Source: Microbacterium sp. Se63.02b (GTDB taxonomy: Bacteria; Actinomycetota; Actinomycetes; Actinomycetales; Microbacteriaceae). From it: 64,000 bases of DNA. This document shows, one piece after another, positions 15,730 through 25,789 of the stretch. The stretch is taken from contig NZ_CP050453.1 of the NCBI RefSeq assembly GCF_014171575.1, positions 3,224,001 through 3,288,000 of the forward strand. The letters run 5' to 3'. Positions within the stretch are counted from its first letter, which is position 1. Each line of letters begins with the position of its first letter. The notes below the pieces were generated by a model. It was given only the letters and a program-made list of their open reading frames with translations, ran no database searches and was not told the DNA's origin. The translations under genes were made by a program, and so were the position numbers.

Positions 15730-16388
15730 ATGGCTGCACACACCGACGAGAGACTCTCCGACCGCACCGTGCTCCTGGCGGGTGCGACCAGCGCGTCCGG
15801 CCTGGCCGCGACGCGCGCACTCGTCGCCGCAGGCGCCCACGTCGTCGCGACCGGCCGTTCGACGCACCGGCTGCAGGAGCTGGCGGACGCCGGCGCACAG
15901 GTGGTGGTCGCGGACGCGACCTCGCTCGAGGAGATGACGGCCCTGGCCCAACGGATCGACGCGGTCGACGCGGTGATCCCGCTGGTCGGCGGGTGGCGCG
16001 GCGGGGGCGGCCTCGCGGGGCAGTCGGACGAGGACTTCGCCGCACTGCTGCCGGCGCTCGACGCCGTCCGCGCGACGAGCCGGGCGTTCGACGACGCACT
16101 CCGCGCATCCGGTGCAGGGCGGTTCGCGATCGTGTCGTCCACCGCGGTCGGTCGCCCCCTCGCCGGAGGGGCGAACTATGCCGCGGTCAAGGCCGCGAGC
16201 GAGGCGTGGGCCAGGGCGGTCGCCCAGGGCTACACCAAGGCTGCGCGGGATGCCGCCGAACCGCTGCGCGCCGCGGCCGTCGTGTTCCGCGCCAAGACTC
16301 TCGATCCCGAGGCGCTGGCCGCCCGCATCCTCGCGCTGTGGATGACGACGCCGCCGCCCTCAACGACCGGGTGATCGACCTCGACTGA
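15730..16388 (+). CDS. Short-chain dehydrogenase/reductase-like protein (frame broken near C-terminus)
   Basis: About 218 residues. The N-terminus has a Rossmann motif (LLAGATSASGLAATRAL), and SSTAVGRPLAGGANYAAVKAA carries Ser, Tyr and Lys of the SDR catalytic triad. NAD(P) dependence is expected; the substrate is unknown. The frame as written ends prematurely at 16374; one missing G near 16339 restores the C-terminus DDDAAALNDRVIDLD ending at 16388. The ATG at 15730 was chosen, though a GTG at 15721 is also in frame. Confidence 0.75.
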
Positions 16389-16509
16389 GCACGACCGCCC
16401 TCCGGTCACCCCGCGTGGCCCGACGATCAGCCGAGGGCGCGACGATCCGCGGACGCCATCCCGCGAAAACCTCGGGGAATGGTCGTGGCCTCGGCGAATC
16501 GTCCGTCGC

Positions 16510-17976
16510 TCAGCGGGACTCGGGGGGCATGCCAGGGACGACCGGCGGGGCGTCACTCCGTCGGATGCGGTCGGACGGAGATGACGACTCCTCTTCGACC
16601 CCTGCACCGGAATCGCCGTGGTCGTCGCCCTCATCGCTCGTCTCGCCGTGGTCGACGTCCTGCTCCGGCGCCTCGGCGTACAGCTCGGTGAGCTTGCGGT
16701 ACGAACGCGTGAAGAACGCCAGCGTGGCGGCCACGACCATGATCAGTCCGGCGAACAGGCAGATGAGCGCGATACCGCGGGCTTCGCCTTCGCCCAGCAG
16801 CCAGCCCCACTGCTGCCGCCCCGCGGAGGTGTTCATGTACGGGATGATCAGGAACTCGGCGATGGGCGCGATCAGGAACGCCGTGATCGGCGCCGCCGCG
16901 GCCTCCATCGCCGCCGCCACACCGAACACGCGACCCTGCCGCTCGAACGGCACCACCTTCTGGATCACCGTCTGCTCGGCGGCCTCGACCGGAGGCACGA
17001 GCGCCATGTAGGCCCACATGCCCACGACATACAGCGGCCACCACTCGCGCAGCATGAACACCGACCCCAGCAGCCCCATGGCGATGACGACGAGCAGCAT
17101 GGTGCGCATGGGCTTGGGCCCGAGGCCGAACTTCGCCACGAGGCCGCCGCCGATCAGGAATCCCGTCGAGGCGAAGGCCAGCGCGAAGCCCCACGTCTGC
17201 GCATCGAAGAGCGTCAACCCGTACGGGTCCATGAGCGCCATGTAGACGCCGCCGATGAGGTTGTTGAACGTCGAGAAGATGATCAGCGCGAACAGGCCTG
17301 GCGCAAGCCGGATGGCCCGCACGCTGCCGCGGAAGTCGAGGGCGCTCGACGCATCGGGGTCGGGCTGCGGCGTCCCCTCCGGAATGCGGATGAACAGCAG
17401 GTGCGCGAACGTCAGCGCCATCGCGGCGATCGCGATCGCGAGCGTCCACCCCATCCCGAGGAAGCCGATGGAGAGCCCGGAGAACACGCTCGTCACGAGG
17501 AAGGCGATGCCCTGCACGGTGCCGACCAGACCGTTGGCGTTGGCGCGCTTCTCTTCGGGGATGAGCAGCGTGACGGTCGTGGACAGCGCGATGTTGCGCA
17601 GCTGCTCGATCACTCCGCCGAACAGGATCACGCCGGAGAACACCCAGAACCACGGCCCGCCCAGATCGAGCAGAGCCGCCTCGGGCTGCCACAGATACAG
17701 CACGCCGGCGACGAGGAAGGCGACAGCCGAGATGACGCTCGAGATCACCATGACGGTGTGCTTGCGGTTGCGGTCGACGATCGTGCCGAAGGCCATGGCG
17801 AAGAACGCGACGAACAGCATGTAGGCGCCGCCGATGACCCCCGTCGCCAGCACGGACTGCGTCTCGATGTACACCCAGAACGTGAGGGCGAACCAGAGGA
17901 AGCTCGTCGTCACGTTCGCGATGAGCGTGTTGACGAGGACGTTGCCGAAAGCCCTCTTCGCTGCGGTGCGCTCCAT
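16510..17976 (-). CDS. MFS transporter
   Basis: A 488-residue major facilitator with 12 predicted membrane helices and a central cytoplasmic loop near residue 205. The A-like motif between helices 2 and 3 reads FGTIVDRNRKH. The layout is that of the MFS_3/enterobactin-exporter-like group. The hydrophilic C-terminal 60 residues are Asp/Glu/Ser rich. The chosen ATG gives MERTAAKRAFGNVLVNTL; a longer form has no support. It is divergent from the threonine aldolase gene 55 bp away. Substrate unknown. Confidence 0.85.
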   Translation of the reverse strand: MERTAAKRAFGNVLVNTLIANVTTSFLWFALTFWVYIETQSVLATGVIGGAYMLFVAFFAMAFGTIVDRNRKHTVMVISSVISAVAFLVAGVLYLWQPEAALLDLGGPWFWVFSGVILFGGVIEQLRNIALSTTVTLLIPEEKRANANGLVGTVQGIAFLVTSVFSGLSIGFLGMGWTLAIAIAAMALTFAHLLFIRIPEGTPQPDPDASSALDFRGSVRAIRLAPGLFALIIFSTFNNLIGGVYMALMDPYGLTLFDAQTWGFALAFASTGFLIGGGLVAKFGLGPKPMRTMLLVVIAMGLLGSVFMLREWWPLYVVGMWAYMALVPPVEAAEQTVIQKVVPFERQGRVFGVAAAMEAAAAPITAFLIAPIAEFLIIPYMNTSAGRQQWGWLLGEGEARGIALICLFAGLIMVVAATLAFFTRSYRKLTELYAEAPEQDVDHGETSDEGDDHGDSGAGVEEESSSPSDRIRRSDAPPVVPGMPPESR

Positions 17977-18031
17977 GGGTTCGAGGGTAGGGCGGGCCGG
18001 GGACATCCGGTAGGGCAATTAGGCTGGGGAG

Positions 18032-19099
18032 GTGAGCATCCAGCATGATCCCGCGATCCGCGGCTTCGCCAGTGACAACTACTCCGGAATCCACCCCGAG
18101 GTCCTCGCGGCCATCGCCGCCGCGAACGGCGGGCACCAGAGCGCATACGGCGAGGATGCCTACACCGTCCGCCTGCAGGAGGTCTTCCGGGCGCACTTCG
18201 GCGACGACGTCGAGGCGTTCCCCGTCTTCAACGGCACGGGTGCGAACGTGACCGGCCTGCAATCGATGCTGCCGCGCTGGGGCGCGGTCATCGCGGCGTC
18301 CACCGCGCACATCAACGTCGACGAGGCGGCCGCGCCCGAGAAGATCGGCGGGTTCAAGCTGCTCACCGTTCCCACCGACGACGGCAAGCTCACTCCCGAG
18401 CTCATCGACCGGGAGGCATGGGGCTGGGGCGACGAGCACCGCGCCCAGCCGCTCGTGGTCTCGATCACCCAGTCCACCGAACTCGGCACCGTGTACACCG
18501 CCGAGGAGATCCGCACGATCGCCGACCACGCGCACGAGCGCGGCATGAAGCTGCACCTCGACGGCGCACGTCTGTCGAACGCGGCCGCCGCCCTCGACCT
18601 GCCGCTTCGGGCGTTCACCCGGGACGCCGGGGTCGATGTACTGACCTACGGCGGGACCAAGAACGGCGCCATGCTCGGCGAGGCGATCGTCGTGCTGAAC
18701 CCCGGTGCCGCAGACGGACTGAAGTTCTCGCGCAAGTTCAACATGCAGCTCTCGTCGAAGATGCGCTTCGTGTCGGCACAGCTGATCGCGCTGCTCGAGG
18801 GCGACCTGTGGCTGCGCAACGCCCGGCACGCGAACGCCATGGCGGCCCGACTGCGCTCGGAGATCGAGGACGGCATCGCAGACGGATCGATCCGGGGCGT
18901 CGAGTTCACCCAGCCCACGCAGTCCAACGGCGTCTTCGCGACGCTGCCGGAAGGCGTCGCCGACAAGCTCCGCGACGTGTTCCGCTTCTACGACTGGGAT
19001 GCCGCCCGCCGCGAGGTGCGCTGGATGTGCGGCTTCGACACGGAGGAGTCCGACGTCGACGCGTTCGTCGCCGAGCTCTCCAAGCTCACCACCGCCTGA
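18032..19099 (+). CDS. ltaE: Low-specificity L-threonine aldolase
   Basis: A 355-residue PLP-dependent fold-type I enzyme that cleaves L-threonine or L-allo-threonine to glycine and acetaldehyde. The start is GTG at 18032. Family landmarks are FASDNYSGIHPEVLAAI at the N-terminus, the substrate loop HLDGARLSNA, and the PLP lysine in TYGGTKNGAMLGEA near residue 210. The beta-eliminating lyase superfamily also includes related activities, so substrate specificity is inferred. Confidence 0.88.
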   Translation: MSIQHDPAIRGFASDNYSGIHPEVLAAIAAANGGHQSAYGEDAYTVRLQEVFRAHFGDDVEAFPVFNGTGANVTGLQSMLPRWGAVIAASTAHINVDEAAAPEKIGGFKLLTVPTDDGKLTPELIDREAWGWGDEHRAQPLVVSITQSTELGTVYTAEEIRTIADHAHERGMKLHLDGARLSNAAAALDLPLRAFTRDAGVDVLTYGGTKNGAMLGEAIVVLNPGAADGLKFSRKFNMQLSSKMRFVSAQLIALLEGDLWLRNARHANAMAARLRSEIEDGIADGSIRGVEFTQPTQSNGVFATLPEGVADKLRDVFRFYDWDAARREVRWMCGFDTEESDVDAFVAELSKLTTA

Positions 19100-19132
19100 G
19101 CGCTCACCACGGCCTGAGCTCAGACCCGGCGG

Positions 19133-19853
19133 TCAGGACTCCACGACGCGGGTGAACTCCTCGCGCGTGGTGTGCAGGTGTGCGCGCATCGCGGCATCCG
19201 CGGCCTCGGCGTCGCCGCGGCGCACCGCATCCAGGATCTGCTCGTGCGCGTGCCAGCTCGACTCCTTCACGAAGTCGAAGCTCATGAGGTCGACCGGCTC
19301 GAACATCCGCACCCTGGCCTCCTCGACCGCATCCCGCACGAACGAGTTGCCCGACGCCTCGGCGAGCGCGATGTGGAAGTCGGTGTCGGCGATGCGCGAC
19401 TCCGCCTTCGTGACCGCGTCCGCGAGGTCGCGCTGCGCCTGCGCCATGGCCTCGAGGTCGGCGTCGCTGCGACGCGTCGCGGCCAACGCCGCCCCACCGG
19501 ACTCGACGATCGCACGGAACTCGGTGAGCTCCCCGATCTCGGCCGACCGGGTGCGCACCTCTTCGCGGATGAGCCTCGGATCGAGCGCGGCATCCTGCAC
19601 GAACGCCCCGCCGGACGCCCCGCGCGAGATCACGATCTGACCGCTCCCCTCCAGGATGCGCAGCGCCTGCCGCAGCGTCTCGCGCGAGACCCCGAGCTGC
19701 TCGGCGAGCTTCCGCTCAGGGGAGGCGGTCACCCGGTCGGATGCGACCGAGCGCCATCTCGCGGCGGAGGAACCCGGCGACGGCCTGGTACCCGGACACG
19801 GGCTGGAGCACGGCACGGGAGAAGTCGTGCGGCGCGTCGTCACGCTCGCTCAT
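19133..19853 (-). CDS. FadR-type GntR transcriptional regulator (frame broken)
   Basis: About 239 residues: an N-terminal winged helix (LAEQLGVSRETLRQALRILEGSGQI) and a C-terminal all-alpha FCD domain with EFRAIVESGGAALAA and DTDFHIALAEASGN. The ATG at 19851-19853 gives MSERDDAPHDFSRAVLQP, but the frame breaks near 19724 inside the wing start (GDRLPxERK) in a short C run. It is the last gene of the amine-catabolic operon, 14 bp after the aldehyde dehydrogenase, and is the probable local repressor. Its ligand may be an operon metabolite. Confidence 0.85.
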
Positions 19854-19867
19854 CCGTGCTCCTCCGA

Positions 19868-21310
19868 TCACAGGGGAAGTCCGGGGCGGTCCCGCCCCAC
19901 GACCTGCTTCCCCACGAAGAAGTCAAGCACATCGGCGTCGCCGTGCCCGCCAAGGCCGCTCGCCCCGAAGAAGCTCTGCGCCGAGTCTGGGGCCATGTCG
20001 AGCACACTCGTGCCGTTGACCTTGACCTCGCCGGCGATGAGTCTCTCGCCCAGTGCCGCAGCGGCCGGTTCATCCGCACCGAACACGTAACCGGCGAGTC
20101 CGACCTGACCGGTGTTCGCGAGGGCGACCGCCTCGTCTTCGTCGGCATATCCGCCCACGAGGAGCATCGGCCCGAACACCTCGTCCGGGAGACCGGACCC
20201 GTCGAGCACCGCCACGGTGGGCTCGAAGAACCATCCCCGCGTCGGCACCTGCGACACCTGCAGCACCTCGGCACCGGAAGCAGCCAGCCGCTCGCGCTGC
20301 GCGATGAGTTCGTCTCTGCGCGCCGCGAAGGCCACGGGACCGACCTCCGTCGTCTCGTCGATGCTCGACCCGATCGTGCGGCGTCCGAACTCGGCGATCA
20401 GGCGTCCCGCGAGTTCGTCGCGGCGCTCGCGGTCGACCAGCACCCGGCGCGGCGCCTCGCACCACTGGCCGGAGAGCTTGAGGACGCCGTCTGCCAGCGA
20501 CCTCGCCGCCTGATCCAGGTCGGCATCCGCGCGGACGATCGCGGCGTTGTTCGAACCCAGTTCCAACTGCAGCCGGGCGAAGCGCGGGGCGGCCGTCGCG
20601 GCGATGGCACGACCGGTCGGCGTCGAGCCCGTCATCGAGATGGCTGCGATCCGCTCATCCGCCACGAGGGCGCGACCGACACCGCCGCTGCCCTGCACGA
20701 GGCCGACCACGCCGTCGGGGATGCCGGCCTCGTGCACACCCTCCAGCAGCAGCTGGGCGCTCCAGGGCGAGAACGACGAGGGCTTGAGCACGACCGGGGC
20801 TCCCGCGGCGAGCGCGAACGCCGTCTTCTTCACGGCCATCGCGCTCGGGGCGTTCCACGGCAGGATCAGAGCCGTCGGACCCCATGGCACTCGACGAAGA
20901 CGCACACCGCCCTGGTCGGACGGCAGCTCGCGCACATCGCCGACCGCGACCGCCCGCCGCGCCGCGTCTCGGAGCGTCGCACCGTTCGCCCCGCCGAAGA
21001 GCCGGGTGACCGCGATCGGCACCCCGCTGTTGAGGGCGTCGAGGTGTGCGATCTCCTCGGCGCGCTCGTCGAGCCAGTCCGCGAGGGCCGTGAGTTTCTC
21101 GGCCCTGCGCTCCGGAGCGAGGCCGCGCCACCGCGCGTCGTCGTGCGCCTCCTGTGCGGCCGCCACCGCACGATCGACCTGGTCGAGCGAGCTCGATGCC
21201 GAGGCCGCGAGCGCCTCGCCGGTGTTCGGGTCGAGCAGCCAGGTGCCGTCGCTCTCCGGGCTCTCTTCGGCGACGCCGCCGATCCAGGTGCGCAGGGCGG
21301 GGTAGGTCAT
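19868..21310 (-). CDS. NAD(P)-dependent aldehyde dehydrogenase
   Basis: A 480-residue ALDH-superfamily enzyme. The catalytic glutamate lies in LQLELGSNNA and the nucleophilic cysteine in SGQWCEAPRR. The cofactor region reads PWGPTALILPWNAPSAM, and EVFGPMLLV near the C-terminus is conserved. In this operon it would oxidise an aldehyde derived from a gamma-glutamylated or free amine to the acid. It starts one base after the glutamine-synthetase-like gene stop, so coupling is likely. No oxidase or aminotransferase that would feed it is visible in the operon. Confidence 0.9.
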   Translation of the reverse strand: MTYPALRTWIGGVAEESPESDGTWLLDPNTGEALAASASSSLDQVDRAVAAAQEAHDDARWRGLAPERRAEKLTALADWLDERAEEIAHLDALNSGVPIAVTRLFGGANGATLRDAARRAVAVGDVRELPSDQGGVRLRRVPWGPTALILPWNAPSAMAVKKTAFALAAGAPVVLKPSSFSPWSAQLLLEGVHEAGIPDGVVGLVQGSGGVGRALVADERIAAISMTGSTPTGRAIAATAAPRFARLQLELGSNNAAIVRADADLDQAARSLADGVLKLSGQWCEAPRRVLVDRERRDELAGRLIAEFGRRTIGSSIDETTEVGPVAFAARRDELIAQRERLAASGAEVLQVSQVPTRGWFFEPTVAVLDGSGLPDEVFGPMLLVGGYADEDEAVALANTGQVGLAGYVFGADEPAAAALGERLIAGEVKVNGTSVLDMAPDSAQSFFGASGLGGHGDADVLDFFVGKQVVGRDRPGLPL

Positions 21311-21311
21311 G

Positions 21312-22685
21312 TCAGATCCGATCGAAGTAGCGGTGCAGGTCCCAGTCCGTGACGCGAGACATGAATGTGCTCCACTCGTGGTCGAGGAGCACCTGCTGGT
21401 GCGAGATGAGTTCGGGGGCCAACAGGTCCTGCACGAGCGGGCTCTCGACGAACAGGACGCTCGCCCGCCGAGGATCCGTCGGCATGGCGTCGTCACCGGG
21501 CAGGTCGTAGGCGCTGCCGACCACGGCGTCGCCGAGCACGGTCTTCTTCTCCATACCGTCGCGGGCCGAGGCCAGGACTCCGGTGAGGGTGAAGTACGGA
21601 TTGGTGTCGGCGCCGGGCAAGCGGAACTCGAAGCGCAGCGCCTTCGCGGAATGCCCGACCACACGCACGGTCGTGGTGCGGTTGTCGAACCCCCAGGTGC
21701 GCCCGCTCCCTGCCACGTCGGAGGAGTTGCTGCGCCGATAGGAATTCACGGTCGGCGCGTACCAGGCCATCAGCGCGGGTGCGTGCTCCAGGGCGCCGGC
21801 GATCGCCGACCGCATCCGTCCGCTGAGGCGATCCGATGCCGACTCGTCCCAGAACACGGCGGTGCCCTCGTCGTCGACGAACGACACATGCACGTGGCAT
21901 GAGGAGCCGGGCTGGTCGTTGAGAGGCCGGGCCATGAACGTCGCCGACATGCCGGCGCGCGCCGCGGTGTCGCGCACCGCCAGTTTGTACAGCGCGTGCC
22001 TGTCGGCCATCTCCAGGGGATCGCCGTACTCGAAGGTCATCTCCCACTGCCCGAGTCCCCATTCGCTCTGCGCGGCCTCGACGAGGATGCCGCTCGCGCG
22101 AAGGTCGGAGCGCAGCTTCTGGAAGAACGGCTCGTAGAGGTTGCCCTCGTGGATCATGAAGTCCGACGGGGTGAGAGTCGTCGGATCGAGGTCGCGGAAG
22201 CCGGAGCGTCGCAGCTCCCGAGGGTCGTTGCGGAACAGGTAGAACTCCAGCTCGGTGCCCGCGAGCGGGGTGAGCCCGAGCTCCCGGATCCGCGCCAGCT
22301 CCTGCTTCAGGATCACGCGAGGTGAGATGGGCATCGGCTCGTGCGTGTGCACGTCGACCGGGTCGGCGAGGCAGATCGCGACACCCTCGAGCCAGGCCGC
22401 GGGGCGGAGCGTCTCGAGGTCGGGGATCAGCGTGACGTCCGGCACCCCGTTGTGCATGCCGCACAGCGCGAACCTGTTCGCATCGATCAGCTCGAGTCCC
22501 TGATCGATGTCCCACGCCCAGGCGCACGTGCAGATGTCGACGCCGTTCTCGACCACGCGACCGAAGCCTTCGACCGGGATGCGACGGCCGACCAGCCGGC
22601 CCTGCATGTCGGGCGTGGCCACGATGACCGTGCGGATGCCGGCCGCCTCCAACTCGTCGGGCGCGAGGCGCACATCGTCGATCAT
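21312..22685 (-). CDS. Glutamine synthetase-like gamma-glutamyl-amine ligase
   Basis: A 457-residue member of the glutamine synthetase superfamily, of the type used for gamma-glutamylpolyamine or related amide bonds rather than ammonia assimilation. Visible signatures are GTELEFYLF (metal ligands), PLNDQPGSSCHVHVSF, and NSYRRSNSSDVAG with FDNRTTTVRV near the ATP/substrate site. The start ATG at 22683-22685 overlaps the SDR stop. Its companions (PuuD-like amidase, aldehyde dehydrogenase, permease) suggest a pathway like the Puu route. The amine is unknown. Confidence 0.85.
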   Translation of the reverse strand: MIDDVRLAPDELEAAGIRTVIVATPDMQGRLVGRRIPVEGFGRVVENGVDICTCAWAWDIDQGLELIDANRFALCGMHNGVPDVTLIPDLETLRPAAWLEGVAICLADPVDVHTHEPMPISPRVILKQELARIRELGLTPLAGTELEFYLFRNDPRELRRSGFRDLDPTTLTPSDFMIHEGNLYEPFFQKLRSDLRASGILVEAAQSEWGLGQWEMTFEYGDPLEMADRHALYKLAVRDTAARAGMSATFMARPLNDQPGSSCHVHVSFVDDEGTAVFWDESASDRLSGRMRSAIAGALEHAPALMAWYAPTVNSYRRSNSSDVAGSGRTWGFDNRTTTVRVVGHSAKALRFEFRLPGADTNPYFTLTGVLASARDGMEKKTVLGDAVVGSAYDLPGDDAMPTDPRRASVLFVESPLVQDLLAPELISHQQVLLDHEWSTFMSRVTDWDLHRYFDRI

Positions 22686-23446
22686 CGCGTCAGCCACCCT
22701 CCGTCGACGGGGAGCTGGATGCCGTCGATCCAAGACGCCTCATCGCTGAGCAGCCAGGATACGGCGGCGGCGATGTCGGAGGGCAGGCCGACGCGGGGCA
22801 CGAGCAGTCGCTGCTTCATGAACTCCAGCGCCTCGTCGCTCGTGACGCTCTCATAGTCGAAGAAGTCGGTGGCGATGGGGCCCGGGGCGACGCAGTTCAC
22901 CCGGATGCCCTTCGCCGCGAGCTCCACAGCGAGGGCCTTGGTGAGCATGGGGACGCCGCCCTTGCTGGCGTTGTAGTGCGGCTGCGCGGTGCCGGTGCTC
23001 GTCACGACGACCAGGGCCTCGACGGTCGACAGGTTCACGATCGCGCCTCCGCCGGACGCGGCGATGAGCGGCGCGACCTCCTGCGCGACGAGGAACTGCC
23101 CCTTGAGGTTGATGTCGAAGACGAAGTCCCAGGCCTCCTCGGTGAGGGTCTCGAACGAGTGCTCCGTGACGACTCCGGCGTTGTTGACGAGCAGGTGCAG
23201 CGAGCCCCACGTCTCGCGGGCGAGGTCGACCGCCGCCCGGATCTGCTCCCGCGAGCGCACGTCGACCACGGCCGAGATCGCGCTGCCCCCGGTCGCCTCG
23301 ATCAGGCGCACGGTCTCGGCCGCCCCCTCGGCGGAGACGTCGGTGACGAGGACGCGCGCACCCTCGCTCGCCAGACGGAGCGCCGTCTCGCGTCCGATCC
23401 CGGAGCCCGCTCCGGTGAGGAAGGCGTTCTTCTCTGCGTGTCGCAT
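22682..23446 (-). CDS. SDR-family oxidoreductase
   Basis: A 254-residue classical short-chain dehydrogenase. It has the cofactor motif TGAGSGIGRE, NNAG (LLVNNAGVVTEH), the catalytic Tyr-Lys in YNASKGGV, and the closing IQLPVDGGW. The ATG at 23446 follows CAGGAGAAGA. It lies between the PuuD-like amidase and the synthetase-like gene and overlaps the latter by 4 bp, so it should act in the same pathway, perhaps on an alcohol or ketone intermediate. Substrate unknown. Confidence 0.88.
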   Translation of the reverse strand: MRHAEKNAFLTGAGSGIGRETALRLASEGARVLVTDVSAEGAAETVRLIEATGGSAISAVVDVRSREQIRAAVDLARETWGSLHLLVNNAGVVTEHSFETLTEEAWDFVFDINLKGQFLVAQEVAPLIAASGGGAIVNLSTVEALVVVTSTGTAQPHYNASKGGVPMLTKALAVELAAKGIRVNCVAPGPIATDFFDYESVTSDEALEFMKQRLLVPRVGLPSDIAAAVSWLLSDEASWIDGIQLPVDGGWLTR

Positions 23447-23468
23447 TTCTTCTCCTGTTCTGCGTCGC

Positions 23469-24241
23469 CTAGGCGACGTTCTGCGTCTGGGAAGCGGCGC
23501 CGTGCGCCGCATATGCCTGTGCCCGGTCGACCAGCCACCCGAAGATCGGGTCGCCGTCGAACGTCTCGGGATGCCACTGCACCCCGACCACCGGACGCCC
23601 CTCGAGCTCGATGGCCTCGACCACCCCGTCCGGCGCCCAGCCGGTCACGATCACGCCATGCCCCGGCACGTCGACCGCCTGATGGTGGAACGAGTTGACG
23701 CGTGTGCTCTCGCCGTAGAGCGCGTGTGCCACGCTGCCGGCGGAGAGTCTCACCTCGTGCACACGATGCGCGCGAGGGTAGGCGTAGGAGCCGTGCGACT
23801 CGCCCTCGCCCGGAGCGAGATGCTGGCGCAGCGTGCCACCGCGGACGACGTTGAGCAGCTGCGCGCCGCGGCACACCCCGAGGAGCGGGAGCCCGCCCTC
23901 GATCGCGGCCTCGATCAGCCCGGCCTCGAACGCATCACGCTGCGGATCGACCAGCGGGGTGAACGGACCGGGCACCTGTCCGTACAGGCGGGGTCGACGT
24001 CGTCGCCTCCGACGATCACGACGCCGTCGAGTCGTTCGACGAGCTCGGCCGGTTCGGCGTCCATCGGCAGATGCACGGGGAGGCCGCCGGCGCGGAGCAC
24101 CGAGGTCGCATACTCGCTGAGGTACGCCTCGAGCGGTGCGTCGGCGAAGCCGTGCGGTGCGCCGATCGCGGCGCCGCGCAGGCGTCGTCCGGAGACGCCG
24201 ATCAGGGGGCGGGGCAGGGCGGGGGTGTTGATGATGTCCAT
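23469..24241 (-). CDS. Gamma-glutamyl-gamma-aminobutyrate hydrolase (PuuD)-like class I amidotransferase (frame broken)
   Basis: About 257 residues of the peptidase C26 / PuuD family, which removes the gamma-glutamyl group from pathway intermediates. The nucleophile elbow is GVCRGAQLLN and the catalytic His-Glu lies in VQWHPETFDGD. The N-terminus (MDIINTPALPRPLIGVSGRRL) and main body are in different frames; one missing C near 23990 in GACCCC joins GGDDVDP to LYGQVPGPFTPL. It is 38 bp downstream of the permease and 22 bp upstream of the SDR. Confidence 0.85.
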
Positions 24242-24279
24242 CCTTCGAGTGCGGGCGTGCGGAGCGGGCGGTTGCGAGG

Positions 24280-25764
24280 TCAGGCGTTCTCGTCGAAGCG
24301 GCGCACGATCTGGGCGTACGCCTCCGGGGCCTTCACGCGCATGATCGCCGCCTGTACGAGGCCGATGACCGGGGCGATCACCACGACCGCGACGAGCGTG
24401 ATGCTGATCGGACCCCAGACCGGGTTGCCGTCGGCATCGACATCGCTCACGAGCAGCGGGAAGTTGGCCGCGATCAGCACGGCAGAGACCGCGAGTCCGA
24501 CGAATCCGAGGGCGGGGGCGATCACGGTGTGCCAGGGGCTCCGCAGCGCCCTGGTGCGGGCGAAGTAGACGACCACAGCGAGGCAGGTCACCGCCATCAG
24601 GATCACGATGGCCAGGGTGCCGATGCCCGCGAACCAGGAGAAGATGTTCTCCGGCGCGAAGCCGATCAGGGCGAGCACGATGATCGCGATGCCGGAGGTC
24701 GCCACCTGCACGATCGACGCGACGTGCGGCGAGCCGTGACGGCCGTGCACGGCCCCGACCCGGTCGGGGAGCAGACGCGCATTGGCCATCGAGTGGTGGT
24801 AACGGGTCAGCACGTTGTGCAGCGACAGGACCGCGGCGAACATGCTCCCGAGGAACAGCACCGCGACGGCGATCGACCCGATAGGTCCGAGGTACTGCTC
24901 GGTGACGCGGGTGATCAGGGTGGTCGGGTCGGCAGCGGCTTCGTCGATCACCGCGCCCTCCCCGACCCCGACCACGATGGCCCAGGCGGCGAAGGCGTAG
25001 AACACGCCGATCACGATGGCCGAGGCGTAGGTGGCGCGAGGGATCGTGCGCTCGGGGTCGCGCACCTCGTCGCGATACACGACGGTCGACTCGAACCCGA
25101 TGAAACTCGCGATCGCGAACATGAGTCCGAGCGCTGGGGCGCCGGAGAGCACGTTCTGCAGCAGGAACGAGCCGAAGGTCACACCGTCGGCCCCGCCCGT
25201 GAGGAGGATCACCACGCCCAGCAGCACCACGATGCCGATCTCGGCGAGCAGCACCACCACGAGCACGCGCGAGCTGAGCTCGATCTGCCGGTAGCCGAGG
25301 GCGCCGACGAGCGCGACCGAGGCGAGCGTGAGCAGCCACCACGGGATCTCCGGACCCCCGAGGAGGACGATGCTGGAGCTGATGGTCGCACCGAGGTACG
25401 AGAACACCGCGATCTGGACGGTGGTGTAGCAGACCAGCGCCAGGTACGCCGTGGCCAGACCGGGTGTACGGCCGAGCCCGTGGGTGGCGAACACGAAGAA
25501 GGATCCCGCTTTGGGGAGGTAGCGGCTCATCGCCGTGAGGCCCACCGAGAAGAGCAGCAGGATCACGGTGGCCACGAGGAACATGACCGGGAACCCGATG
25601 CCGTTGCCCACGAGGTAGCCGATGGGGACGAGTCCCCCGACGACCGTGAGCGGTGCAGCGGCCGCGATCACCATGAAGGTGACGGAGACCGCCCCGAGGT
25701 TCCCGCGGAGACTGCGCTCTGTGGGCTGTTCCGTGCCACGAGACGTCGTTGTCGAAGCATCCAT
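24280..25764 (-). CDS. APC-family amino acid/polyamine permease
   Basis: First gene of the amine-catabolic operon; 494 residues with about 12 membrane helices. Early conserved features are LRGNLGAVSVTFMVIAAAAP and the helix-3 region PKAGSFFVFATHGLG; FIGFESTVVYRDEVRDPERT carries the helix-6/loop signature of APC carriers. It probably imports the amine or amino acid used by the downstream enzymes. The ATG at 25764 is preceded by AAAAGG at about 9 nt; another ATG three codons upstream is possible. An inverted repeat just upstream is a likely operator. Confidence 0.88.
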   Translation of the reverse strand: MDASTTTSRGTEQPTERSLRGNLGAVSVTFMVIAAAAPLTVVGGLVPIGYLVGNGIGFPVMFLVATVILLLFSVGLTAMSRYLPKAGSFFVFATHGLGRTPGLATAYLALVCYTTVQIAVFSYLGATISSSIVLLGGPEIPWWLLTLASVALVGALGYRQIELSSRVLVVVLLAEIGIVVLLGVVILLTGGADGVTFGSFLLQNVLSGAPALGLMFAIASFIGFESTVVYRDEVRDPERTIPRATYASAIVIGVFYAFAAWAIVVGVGEGAVIDEAAADPTTLITRVTEQYLGPIGSIAVAVLFLGSMFAAVLSLHNVLTRYHHSMANARLLPDRVGAVHGRHGSPHVASIVQVATSGIAIIVLALIGFAPENIFSWFAGIGTLAIVILMAVTCLAVVVYFARTRALRSPWHTVIAPALGFVGLAVSAVLIAANFPLLVSDVDADGNPVWGPISITLVAVVVIAPVIGLVQAAIMRVKAPEAYAQIVRRFDENA

Positions 25765-25789
25765 GTCAAGCATCCTTTTGCCGATTGGA

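Noticed and set aside
19172..21352. 726-codon plus-strand frame opposite the aldehyde dehydrogenase
   Set aside because: No domain, no RBS at its start, and complete antisense overlap with two well-supported genes.
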